In this document: positions 1 to 5,917 of the stretch, in pieces
How the letters are laid out: each line of letters begins with the position of its first letter
Numbering within the stretch: the first letter of the stretch is position 1
Assembly (NCBI GenBank): GCA_002344345.1
Contig: DDTL01000097.1
Coordinates: 40,094-47,001, forward strand
Source of the DNA: Saprospiraceae bacterium UBA2365
GTDB taxonomy: Bacteria; Bacteroidota; Bacteroidia; Chitinophagales; Saprospiraceae
DNA length: 6,908 nucleotides
Reading direction: 5' to 3'
The notes under the pieces: generated by a model
Seen by the model: only the letters and a program-made list of their open reading frames with translations
Databases searched by the model: none
Told to the model about the DNA's origin: nothing
Made by a program: the position numbers and the translations under genes

Positions 1-123
1 TCCGGGTCAAGCCCGGAATGACAAAATTGTGTTTAGGCGCTTACGAGCCAATACTAACCAACATGTTGTTCATTTCAGCTGTTTGATATTCTATTTTTTG
101 TTCAAACTTCCCGCAAAGGGGCT

Positions 124-146
124 TTTTTGGGGCTTACCCCCAAAAA
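124..146. repeat. T5G4 / C4A5 hairpin in repeat copy 1
   Basis: A perfect 9-bp stem, TTTTTGGGG at 124-132 and CCCCAAAAA at 138-146, closes over the 5-nt loop CTTAC. GC pairs sit next to the loop and A/T pairs at the base, so the structure resembles a bidirectional intrinsic terminator. It is not immediately downstream of any gene in the window, so terminator function is inference. Confidence 0.6.
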
Positions 147-232
147 CATTGTGTCTTGAAAATTGAATTCGTGCATTTTTTGGATGAACTTTAAAGAAAT
201 TTGATGTAGAAATAAAACCACACAGAATATTT

Positions 233-291
233 ACCCCATAGGATGTGTATCCAACGAGGTTGAACCCCGTTGGATGCACATCCTACGGGGT
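233..291. repeat. 59-bp near-perfect palindrome
   Basis: The sequence is symmetrical about base 262. Positions 241-256 (GGATGTGTATCCAACG) pair with 268-283, the inner GGTT (258-261) pairs with AACC (263-266), and the outer ACCCC (233-237) pairs with GGGGT (287-291). Only three of 29 pairs fail: 238/286, 248/276 (T-G) and 257/267. It fills the variable spacer of repeat copy 1. It also reads as two tandem ~31-nt units (231-261 and 262-292), each with its own GGAT/ATCC symmetry. As DNA it could form a cruciform; as RNA, a long hairpin. Confidence 0.85.
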
Positions 292-292
292 C

Positions 293-324
293 GAACCCCC
301 GTAGCGAAGCGGCTCGGGGTTTTT
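293..324 (+). terminator. Hairpin tail of repeat copy 1, terminator-like
   Basis: AACCCC (294-299) pairs with GGGGTT (316-321), with a short inner AGC/GCT pairing (303-305 with 312-314), and the stem runs straight into a T tract (320-324). This has the form of a rho-independent terminator on the plus strand. Any upstream gene it might terminate lies outside the window. The same hairpin recurs in copy 2 (851-880) and, degenerate, in copy 3 (4182-4212), so it is a conserved part of the repeat and not a terminator of one gene. Confidence 0.45.
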
Positions 325-430
325 AAATCATTTTCCTCATTGGTGCTGGCGTGTTCAGGTTAGGTAGAACAGTGTTACATCCCTTTTTCTACAATTCAAA
401 ATGGTCACCAAAGCATACATCTGACATACT

Positions 431-545
431 AATGCGTACAACCAAACTGATAAGACGTACACCCCATCTATCATGGCGTACACCGATCTGTCATGGCGGA
501 CCTGATCCGCCATCCCGTACACCAGCGACCTGTCATGGAGGACTC
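431..545 (+). repeat. Degenerate ~21-bp tandem array
   Basis: CGTAC-type cores recur at 435, 456, 477, 497 (as CGGAC) and 516, with a last degenerate one (AGGAC) near 539, so spacing is 19-23 bp. Several units carry the phrase CTATCATGG or CTGTCATGG just before the next core. The third and fourth units are the best conserved. The array lies between the two near-identical copies of the large repeat, directly upstream of copy 2. Open frames crossing it give low-complexity translations (for example repeated RTP-like phrases), so it is not read as coding. Confidence 0.65.
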
Positions 546-587
546 ATTCATTCATCACTTCTTATTAGGAATTCTTCAATGTTTGGG

Positions 588-611
588 ATTCCGGGTCAAG
601 CCCGGAATGAC
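588..611. repeat. REP-like palindrome at the head of repeat copy 2
   Basis: ATTCCGGG (588-595) and CCCGGAAT (601-608) form a perfect 8-bp stem over TCAAG, followed by GAC. Palindromes of this GGGTCAAGCCCGGAATGAC type are scattered in intergenic DNA of many bacteria. Copy 1 begins with the same motif at base 1, missing only the first two bases because of the window edge. It therefore probably belongs to, or marks the left end of, the larger element. Confidence 0.75.
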
Positions 612-712
612 AATATTGTGTTTAGGCGCTTACGAGCCAATACTAACCAACATGTTGTTCATTTCAGCTGTTTGATATTCTATTTTTTTTTCAAACTTCC
701 TGCAAAGTGGCT

Positions 713-735
713 TTTTTGGGGGCTTACCCCAAAAA
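713..735. repeat. T5G4 / C4A5 hairpin in repeat copy 2
   Basis: TTTTTGGGG (713-721) pairs perfectly with CCCCAAAAA (727-735) over the loop GCTTA. Compared with copy 1 the left arm has gained one G and the right arm has lost one C. The 9-bp stem and the 23-bp total length stay the same while the loop shifts by one base. Confidence 0.6.
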
Positions 736-850
736 CATTGTGTCTTGAAAATTGAATTCGTGCATTTTTTGGATGAACTTTAAAGAAATTTGATGTAGAA
801 ATAAAACCACACAGAATATTTACCCAGTAGTATGGAAATCCAACGGGGTC

Positions 851-880
851 GAACCCCCATAGCGAAGCGGCTCGGGGTTC
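851..880 (+). terminator. Hairpin tail of repeat copy 2
   Basis: GAACCCC (851-857) pairs perfectly with GGGGTTC (874-880), with a possible inner AGC/GCT pairing. The tail after it (TTAAATCATTTT) is a weaker T tract than in copy 1. Read on the minus strand it is the first strong hairpin beyond the stop of the penicillin-binding protein gene, about 125 nt downstream, but no T run follows on that strand. A role in ending that transcript is therefore doubtful. Confidence 0.35.
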
Positions 881-908
881 TTAAATCATTTTCCTCATTG
901 GTTCTGGC

Positions 909-1003
909 TCGTCCATGTTTGGTATTGGTTACCTATCTCAGTACATTCCCTGATATTCAAAATAAGCAGTTCACATGCTGTTATTTGGGATGCTGTGGAA
1001 ACC
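909..1003. other. Non-coding stretch between repeat copy 2 and the PBP gene
   Basis: There is no gene, and no hairpin followed by a T run on the minus strand that would be an obvious terminator for the penicillin-binding protein transcript. It shows only weak similarity to the sequence that follows repeat copy 1. Confidence 0.5.
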
Positions 1004-3826
1004 TCACTCTATATTTTGATCCTCAACCACTTCTTCTTCGGGAACTTCTTCAGGCAAAGTTTCGCCTTCTTCCAGTTTTTGTTTTTCAGCCCTTCTTTTA
1101 GCCCAATCCCTCAATATTTGATCCACCGTTCTTCCACTTTCCCCGAAAGTCCGTCGTTCGCCTTCCCCGGGAACCTCTGTGATGGGTATTTCTTCTGAAA
1201 TTTCTTCACCTTCACCTATCCACGGTTCATCGATGGACTTGATAAGCTCTTCAAGATCACGATAACCATTGGCAATGATGGAGTCTCTTATCTGAGGATC
1301 CTGCATTAATTGCTGTAGCATTTGTGGAGAAAAAGGTAATTTGGATGGGCAATTGAACATGCCGGCAATATTTGGATTCTCCTCAAATTTCAATGTTCCA
1401 AGGACACGGTGTTTTCTGTCGTTTAATATGGATCGCCAAAATTCACCAACGATGGGCAGTGCTGTGGCTGATCCCTGACCTAGGCTCATCCATCTGAACC
1501 GAACCGACGGGCTGGGACCACCTACCCAGGCTCCGGTGACGATCTGTGGATTGAAGGCGATGAACCAGCCATCAGATTGATTCTGGGAAGTTCCCGTTTT
1601 CCCGGCAAACTCGTAACCACCAGGGCCTAAATGTGCATAGCGAAATCCCCTGGCGGTTCCCTGATCTATAACGCTTCTCAGCATTTTAGTCAGGATGGCC
1701 GCTTCGTCCTCTGTCAATGCGCGGGCATCTGCTTCCCGGGACAGACTTCGGCGGGACTCTTTTTCATGGTCGAAAATAATATTTCCATCTTTGTCTTTTA
1801 CCGTTAAAACCGCAAAGGGTTCAGGTCTGAGACCTTTATTGGCAATGGTGCCGAAAACTCTGACCATTTCAAACAAAGAAATATCCGCCGAACCCAGCGA
1901 AATTCCCCATTCAAAAGGCATCGGAGAAGTTACGCCCATTTTCCTGGCAAGATCCATGGTTTTTTGAATACCTACCCGCTCAATAAGCTGGGCGGCTATG
2001 GTGTTGATGGAATAAGCGAGGCCTCCGTTCATACTGACGTATCCGCCATAAACACCATCAGAATTGTTTGGAGTCCAATCATCAATGGTACGGATCTCAT
2101 TTTTGAAATAATCACAGGGTTTAACACTATCCTGTAATGCTGCTGCGTAAACAATAGGTTTAAAAGTAGAGCCGACCTGCCTTCTCGTCAGTATATGATC
2201 ATACTGAAAATATTTGAAATTTATTCCTCCAACCCATGATTTGATTTGGCCATTGGTATGGTCCATTGCAAGAAATCCGCTGTTGAGGGTCAGAAAATAG
2301 TGCATGATGCTGTCTAAAGGCGTCATAAGGGTATCTACCTCCTGACCACCATTTTTCCAGGAGAATACGGTCATATTAACCGGCATTTTAAAAGTCCCGG
2401 CAATGATCGAATCCGGTATGGATTCATCCTTCATCCTTAAATATCTTTCGCTCCGCGTGATTTGTTCTTTTAGCCATTTATCATTTTTCCAGGGTTTATC
2501 TCCGTCGAAATCTTTCCAATGTTCGTCAAACCTTTCCTGGAGCACATTCAGTTGTTTTCCAACCGCTTCCTCAGCATATTCCTGCATTCTGCTATCGAGC
2601 GTTGTATATATTTTTAGCCCGTCTCGATAAAGATTGTAATTGGATCCGTCCTTTTTGCGCAGGTTTTTCAGAATTTCAGGCATCGCCCTGGTCCTCAGAT
2701 ATTCTTTGAAATATGCTGCTTTTCCCTGTATATGTTCATCTGTGGCATACTTTCTGGCACCAACCGGTTTGTTCTTTATTTTGTTGAAATCCTCCTGCGA
2801 AAATTTCCCGTTTTTAATATGCCTGGTAACGGTAGACAGCTCGATATCATTGAAAACAAAATTGCTGTTTTCGACCATCTTGGATAAAACCAGATTCCTC
2901 CTTTTTTTAGAATTTTCAGGATTCCGAACAGGATCCAACGCTGTGGTGGCTTTCAGCATGCCAATCAGGGTTGCTGCTTCAGCAGCATTCAGGTCTTTGG
3001 CTTTTTTATTGTAAAAATATTTTGCTCCCACATGAATGCCATACCTGTCTCCGCCAAACGGCACAGTATTCAGATATAGGGACAAAAGCTCTTCTTTGTT
3101 GTATATACGCTCTAATTTAATGGAAATGATATTCTCTCTGATCTTGTTGATCAGTAGACTGGTGCCGGGTATCCAGTAACTTCTGCGGGGGAAAAGATTT
3201 TTTGCGAGTTGTTGAGAAAGAGTCGATCCGCCACCCAGGCCTTTGGTGTTGGTGGCAATGCCCTTGAAAACTCGCATCCATGAACGCAGGTCTATGCCGC
3301 TGTGTTCGAAAAATCTTTTGTCTTCGACAGCCAACAGGGCGGTTACTACGTAGGGAGAAATATTTTCCAGCGCTATTTCTGTCCGATCTTCAACGTAAAA
3401 CCTGCCGATAAGTACAGAATCCGCAGTATATATTTCAGTGGTAGTTGCATTCTGGATATTCTTTAGCTCTTTTCTGGAAGGCATATGTCCGAAAATACCG
3501 ATCCAGGAAAAAAAGAAAAGGGTAAAAAGTAAATATAAACCATATCTGCCCAAATCATAGGACCATTGAATGAAGTTGGCTAAAAACGGACTTTTAGCTT
3601 TGAGTTTCCTGTGCCAGATGCGGATAGGCTCTGTCCATGTTTTATATTTTTTAACGACCGGAATCCAAAATTTTTGATAGTATGGATTCAGGTATTTGAA
3701 TAAAAAGTCATAAACAGGTTTCCAGAAAGGAGCAGTAAGTTTTTTGAAATATGTGAATCCTGTAAACAATGCAGATTTTGCATTGAATATCAGTTTTTTT
3801 GCAGATTTTATGAGGTCTTGTTTCAT
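1004..3826 (-). CDS. mrcA: Class A penicillin-binding protein (PBP1A type), bifunctional peptidoglycan synthase
   Basis: The protein polymerises lipid II glycan strands and cross-links their peptides at the outer face of the inner membrane. With the start at 3826 it has 940 residues. In order: a basic, aromatic cytoplasmic tail (1-92), one membrane segment (about 93-113), a GT51 glycosyltransferase domain (about 132-300) with catalytic Glu168 in EDKRFFEHSGID, GGGSTLSQQLAKN and a LYLNTVPFG motif, then a transpeptidase domain with STFK (nucleophile Ser553), SIN (606-608) and KTGTS (743-747). It ends in an acidic Glu/Pro-rich tail (about 869-940). The frame stays open to an upstream ATG at 3874, but those 16 codons overlap a promoter-like TACATTTG; MKQDLIKS at 3826 is the better start. 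All catalytic motifs are intact, so the gene is probably active. It is transcribed alone, divergently from the lipoprotein gene. The symbol follows the E. coli PBP1A class name; strict orthology is not shown. Confidence 0.95.
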   Translation of the reverse strand: MKQDLIKSAKKLIFNAKSALFTGFTYFKKLTAPFWKPVYDFLFKYLNPYYQKFWIPVVKKYKTWTEPIRIWHRKLKAKSPFLANFIQWSYDLGRYGLYLLFTLFFFSWIGIFGHMPSRKELKNIQNATTTEIYTADSVLIGRFYVEDRTEIALENISPYVVTALLAVEDKRFFEHSGIDLRSWMRVFKGIATNTKGLGGGSTLSQQLAKNLFPRRSYWIPGTSLLINKIRENIISIKLERIYNKEELLSLYLNTVPFGGDRYGIHVGAKYFYNKKAKDLNAAEAATLIGMLKATTALDPVRNPENSKKRRNLVLSKMVENSNFVFNDIELSTVTRHIKNGKFSQEDFNKIKNKPVGARKYATDEHIQGKAAYFKEYLRTRAMPEILKNLRKKDGSNYNLYRDGLKIYTTLDSRMQEYAEEAVGKQLNVLQERFDEHWKDFDGDKPWKNDKWLKEQITRSERYLRMKDESIPDSIIAGTFKMPVNMTVFSWKNGGQEVDTLMTPLDSIMHYFLTLNSGFLAMDHTNGQIKSWVGGINFKYFQYDHILTRRQVGSTFKPIVYAAALQDSVKPCDYFKNEIRTIDDWTPNNSDGVYGGYVSMNGGLAYSINTIAAQLIERVGIQKTMDLARKMGVTSPMPFEWGISLGSADISLFEMVRVFGTIANKGLRPEPFAVLTVKDKDGNIIFDHEKESRRSLSREADARALTEDEAAILTKMLRSVIDQGTARGFRYAHLGPGGYEFAGKTGTSQNQSDGWFIAFNPQIVTGAWVGGPSPSVRFRWMSLGQGSATALPIVGEFWRSILNDRKHRVLGTLKFEENPNIAGMFNCPSKLPFSPQMLQQLMQDPQIRDSIIANGYRDLEELIKSIDEPWIGEGEEISEEIPITEVPGEGERRTFGESGRTVDQILRDWAKRRAEKQKLEEGETLPEEVPEEEVVEDQNIE

Positions 3827-3847
3827 TTTTGTCAATCTTCTGAAATA

Positions 3848-3855
3848 CAAATGTA
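3848..3855 (-). promoter_or_regulatory. Putative Bacteroidota -7 promoter element for the PBP gene
   Basis: On the minus strand this reads TACATTTG, an exact match to the TAnnTTTG consensus of the primary sigma factor in Bacteroidota. It lies about 20 nt before the ATG at 3826, which would give a very short 5' leader. The expected -33 TTTG element is not clear about 19 bp further upstream, so the call rests on the -7 box alone. Confidence 0.4.
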
Positions 3856-4001
3856 AAACTTTTGCAGATAGCACCTTAAAGTATTTTGTTTATTGAATTT
3901 TAAGATTGGGCCTTTAAAAATTCACGCCATGATATTCACTATGTAAATTGGATAGATCAATGATTTTTCACTTATTTATAGTAAAATTTATAAGTACACA
4001 T

Positions 4002-4020
4002 CTGTCAGGAACCTTGACAG
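4002..4020. promoter_or_regulatory. Short inverted repeat, possible operator
   Basis: CTGTCA (4002-4007) and TGACAG (4015-4020) form a 6-bp inverted repeat, extendable by a G-T and a G-C pair toward a short loop. It lies roughly 175 nt upstream of the PBP start, in the divergent region. It has the size of a dimeric regulator site or a small hairpin. It matches no named operator that I recognise. Confidence 0.25.
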
Positions 4021-4107
4021 GGAACGATAAATTTTCATGGAAATTATTTAGACTAGTGCATTTCGGGACTAAAAAAATTCTGGCTGTTTTTATAAGAATA
4101 ATGTATT

Positions 4108-4228
4108 AAAAATTCAATTCGTGTATTTTAAGGCAGAACTTTGAGGATATTTGATGAAGAATTAAAGGAGCACTGAATATCGAACCGAGTATGAGTCTGC
4201 CCGCAGGGGTTCGTAAATCTATTCGTTC
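4108..4228 (+). repeat. Degenerate third copy of the intergenic repeat
   Basis: Positions 4108-4180 align without gaps to 158-230 and 747-819, with about 56 of 73 bases matching by hand count. The block includes ATTCGTG, GAACTTT, ATTTGATG and GAATAT. It is followed after only 1 nt by a weakened version of the hairpin tail (GAACC at 4182, GGGGTTC at 4206-4212, then TAAATC). The 31-nt spacer unit is absent. The left part with the T5G4 hairpin and the REP-like head is missing or unrecognisable, although a TTTGTGTCTTTT phrase near 4306-4317 recalls part of it. The orientation matches copies 1 and 2. Confidence 0.75.
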
Positions 4229-4614
4229 GTTGTTTGCATAAAGTCAAACTTTGCTTTTAATCTTTTGGTTTTCCCGGAAAGAGCTTTTCTTCGGAATGAA
4301 GAAATTTTGTGTCTTTTGCTTTATCTACCCTCTCAAATTCTACAGACTAACAGACTGATCAGTTTACCACCGATATAATGGGCGAAAAACCTTGTTTCTA
4401 AAAAGTGACCACTGATTTTTGTGAAGGGATTTTTGGAAAAGTGATTGACCAACCCAACCTTTTACCAGGAAATCTTGTCTTTGGTGTTGATTCAGATCTG
4501 AAACAGGCATGTAATATCTTAACTTAAAGGATGATCATGCAACAGGAATACTATTTATTGATTAACCTGTAATCGGATGCATTCTGATGATAGTGAAATT
4601 TTAAGTAAAAAATT

Positions 4615-5877
4615 ATGAAACAAAGAAGGTTTTTATTTGCAGGATTTATTTTTCTGATGATGGTATCCACATTTTTCCAATCCTGTCTGGAAGATAAATG
4701 TGATGCTGAGAGAACATTTGTGCAGTATACACCGGTATATTTGAAACCGGAAGCATTCCGGATTGATATTCAGAAAGAGAGTTCACGTCCGCTGAAGGAA
4801 CCCGGAAAGATTTATGTTTACAATGATTATCTGCTGATCAATGAGATCAGAGAAGGGATCCATGTATTTGACAACAGCAATCCTCAAAACCCGGTCTCAC
4901 TCGGTTTTATTGCCATTCCCGGAAATGTGGATATGGCCATCAACAACGGTTACCTTTATGCAGACAGTTATGTGGATCTTTTGACCATTGATTTAAACGA
5001 CATAAACGATCCAAAACTGGTAGACAGGCAGGAAGATGTATTTTATCTTTTTGGTAATCAGAGCGAACTGGGTTATCTGGTTTACTTTAATGAAACAGAT
5101 GTGACCTTAAAAGTAGATTGCAATGATGTCAGGTTCAATCAAAACTGGTTTTGGGAGAGAGGAGATGTTTTCATGGCTGCGGATAATGCGGCAGGCAGCA
5201 GCACATCGGGTTCGGGCATAGGTGGTTCAATGGCACGCTTTACCATTTCATCAAACCATTTGTATACAGTTGATCAGAGCACATTGAGGTCATGGAAATT
5301 ATCAAACACAGGACTTCCTGTCAATGTTGACAGCGAATTGATGGGCTGGAATATCGAAACCATTTTTCCATACGAAGATATGTTGTTTGTTGGATCGACC
5401 AGCGGAATGTATATTTACAGCATCAGCAGCCCTTCCAATCCGTCGTTTGCATCATTTTTCGGACATGCCAATGCGTGTGATCCTGTGGTTGTTGAAAATG
5501 ATATTGCCTTTATCACATTAAGAGACGGAACACGTTGTGAAACATTTTCAAATCAGCTGGATGTGGTAGACATTTCAGATCCTTTGAATCCCAATTTTAT
5601 TAAAAGTTATCCGATGGATCATCCGCATGGGTTGGCTGTCCGAAACGATGTACTTTATCTGTGTGAAGGTGATTATGGCTTCAAAGTATTCGATGTATCG
5701 GATCTTGAAAAAATTGATAAAAAGCTGCTTTCCAATCATAAGGATTTGAATGGTTATGATGTAATATCACTCGATAATGATGTTTTGTTATTGATTGGCA
5801 CCACCGGATTTTATCAGTATAACAGCAAAGATCCTAAGAATTTGAAGTTGCTGAGCCATATTCCGGTTGAAGAATAG
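4615..5877 (+). CDS. LVIVD-repeat lipoprotein, probable beta-propeller, function unknown
   Basis: This 420-residue predicted lipoprotein begins with a basic n-region (MKQRR), a hydrophobic stretch and a lipobox-like FQSC with Cys24 as the lipidation site. LEDKCD follows; acidic residues just after the lipidated Cys resemble the surface-export signal described for Bacteroidota lipoproteins, so it may sit on the outer face of the outer membrane (inference). The body has LVIVD-type repeats with the pattern hydrophobic-D-(I/N)-S-(D/N)-P-x-x-P, at about 83-100, 112-135, 266-282, 314-332 and 346-365. These short beta units usually build a propeller. A Gly/Ser-rich loop (about 189-205) interrupts the repeats. 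Six cysteines are present, including Cys24 and Cys29. No enzyme motif was recognised. The start ATG has no Shine-Dalgarno but follows an A-rich tract. The next gene begins 40 nt downstream. Confidence 0.85.
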   Translation: MKQRRFLFAGFIFLMMVSTFFQSCLEDKCDAERTFVQYTPVYLKPEAFRIDIQKESSRPLKEPGKIYVYNDYLLINEIREGIHVFDNSNPQNPVSLGFIAIPGNVDMAINNGYLYADSYVDLLTIDLNDINDPKLVDRQEDVFYLFGNQSELGYLVYFNETDVTLKVDCNDVRFNQNWFWERGDVFMAADNAAGSSTSGSGIGGSMARFTISSNHLYTVDQSTLRSWKLSNTGLPVNVDSELMGWNIETIFPYEDMLFVGSTSGMYIYSISSPSNPSFASFFGHANACDPVVVENDIAFITLRDGTRCETFSNQLDVVDISDPLNPNFIKSYPMDHPHGLAVRNDVLYLCEGDYGFKVFDVSDLEKIDKKLLSNHKDLNGYDVISLDNDVLLLIGTTGFYQYNSKDPKNLKLLSHIPVEE

Positions 5878-5917
5878 TTTTATTGATGATTCATTTATAG
5901 ATGATAAAATGATATCT

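Larger units (their letters stand above)
1..350 (+). repeat. Intergenic repeat element, copy 1 (left end cut by window)
   Basis: This is the first of three copies of one interspersed element. Positions 1-236 match 590-825 with only four substitutions (25, 100, 112, 119) plus one compensating insertion/deletion pair near 133-141. After a variable spacer, 293-350 match 851-908 with about three mismatches. In order the element contains a T5G4/C4A5 hairpin (124-146), a 73-nt A/T-rich block (158-230), a variable GC-rich spacer (231-292), and a hairpin tail ending in a T run (293-324). No open frame in it looks like a protein. The left boundary is unknown because the match begins at the first base of the window. 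Seen directly by alignment; mobility or function is unknown. Confidence 0.9.
590..908 (+). repeat. Intergenic repeat element, copy 2
   Basis: This near-identical second copy is in the same orientation, offset 589 nt from copy 1. Positions 590-825 are about 98% identical to 1-236. The spacer (820-850) is 31 nt long, half that of copy 1, so the offset drops to 558 nt for the tail (851-908). Weaker similarity may continue downstream: an ACATTCCC...ATTCAAAAT phrase near 942-963 resembles one near 380-400. The copy ends about 100 nt past the 3' end of the penicillin-binding protein gene. The high identity implies recent duplication or gene conversion. Confidence 0.9.
3856..4614. other. Long divergent intergenic region
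   Basis: About 760 nt separate two divergently transcribed genes. The region holds the old third copy of the intergenic repeat (4108-4228), a small inverted repeat (4002-4020), and a 10-bp perfect palindrome ACTGATCAGT (4354-4363). It also holds two very short open frames, GTG 4405-4527 (40 codons) and ATG 4531-4572 (13 codons), neither with clear coding evidence. I could not identify a convincing promoter for the lipoprotein gene. No tRNA or known riboswitch was recognised. Confidence 0.6.

Noticed and set aside
91..279. A 62-codon minus-strand frame in repeat copy 1
   Set aside because: It lies wholly within the repeat and crosses both hairpins. Copy 2 differs in length by 31 nt in the spacer, which is not a multiple of three.
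1..611. A CRISPR array made by the repeated motifs at 1 and 588 or the 21-bp tandem units
   Set aside because: The tandem units are contiguous with no unique spacers, and the large copies are hundreds of bases apart. No cas gene is in the window.
351..755. A 134-codon plus-strand open frame and a nested 60-codon frame (493-675)
   Set aside because: It runs through the tandem array and into repeat copy 2. The translation is compositionally odd, has no recognisable domain, and the same DNA in copy 1 does not keep the frame.
832..1198. Two plus-strand frames overlapping the 3' end of the PBP gene
   Set aside because: They are antisense to a well-supported coding region or start inside the repeat, and neither has protein-like features.
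1004..3826. An antibiotic-resistance (low-affinity) PBP
   Set aside because: It has the ordinary layout and motifs of a housekeeping class A PBP, and nothing in the active-site motifs suggests altered beta-lactam affinity.
4405..4527. A 40-codon GTG frame upstream of the lipoprotein gene
   Set aside because: The translation (FCEGIFGKVIDQPNLL...) looks mildly protein-like, but there is no ribosome-binding context, no homology that I recognise, and a stop codon just before it. It could be a gene remnant, but this cannot be supported.
4531..4572. A 13-codon ATG frame (MIMQQEYYLLINL) as a possible leader peptide
   Set aside because: An AAAGG precedes it, but no attenuator-type hairpins lie between it and the lipoprotein gene, and the composition does not point to amino-acid-controlled attenuation.
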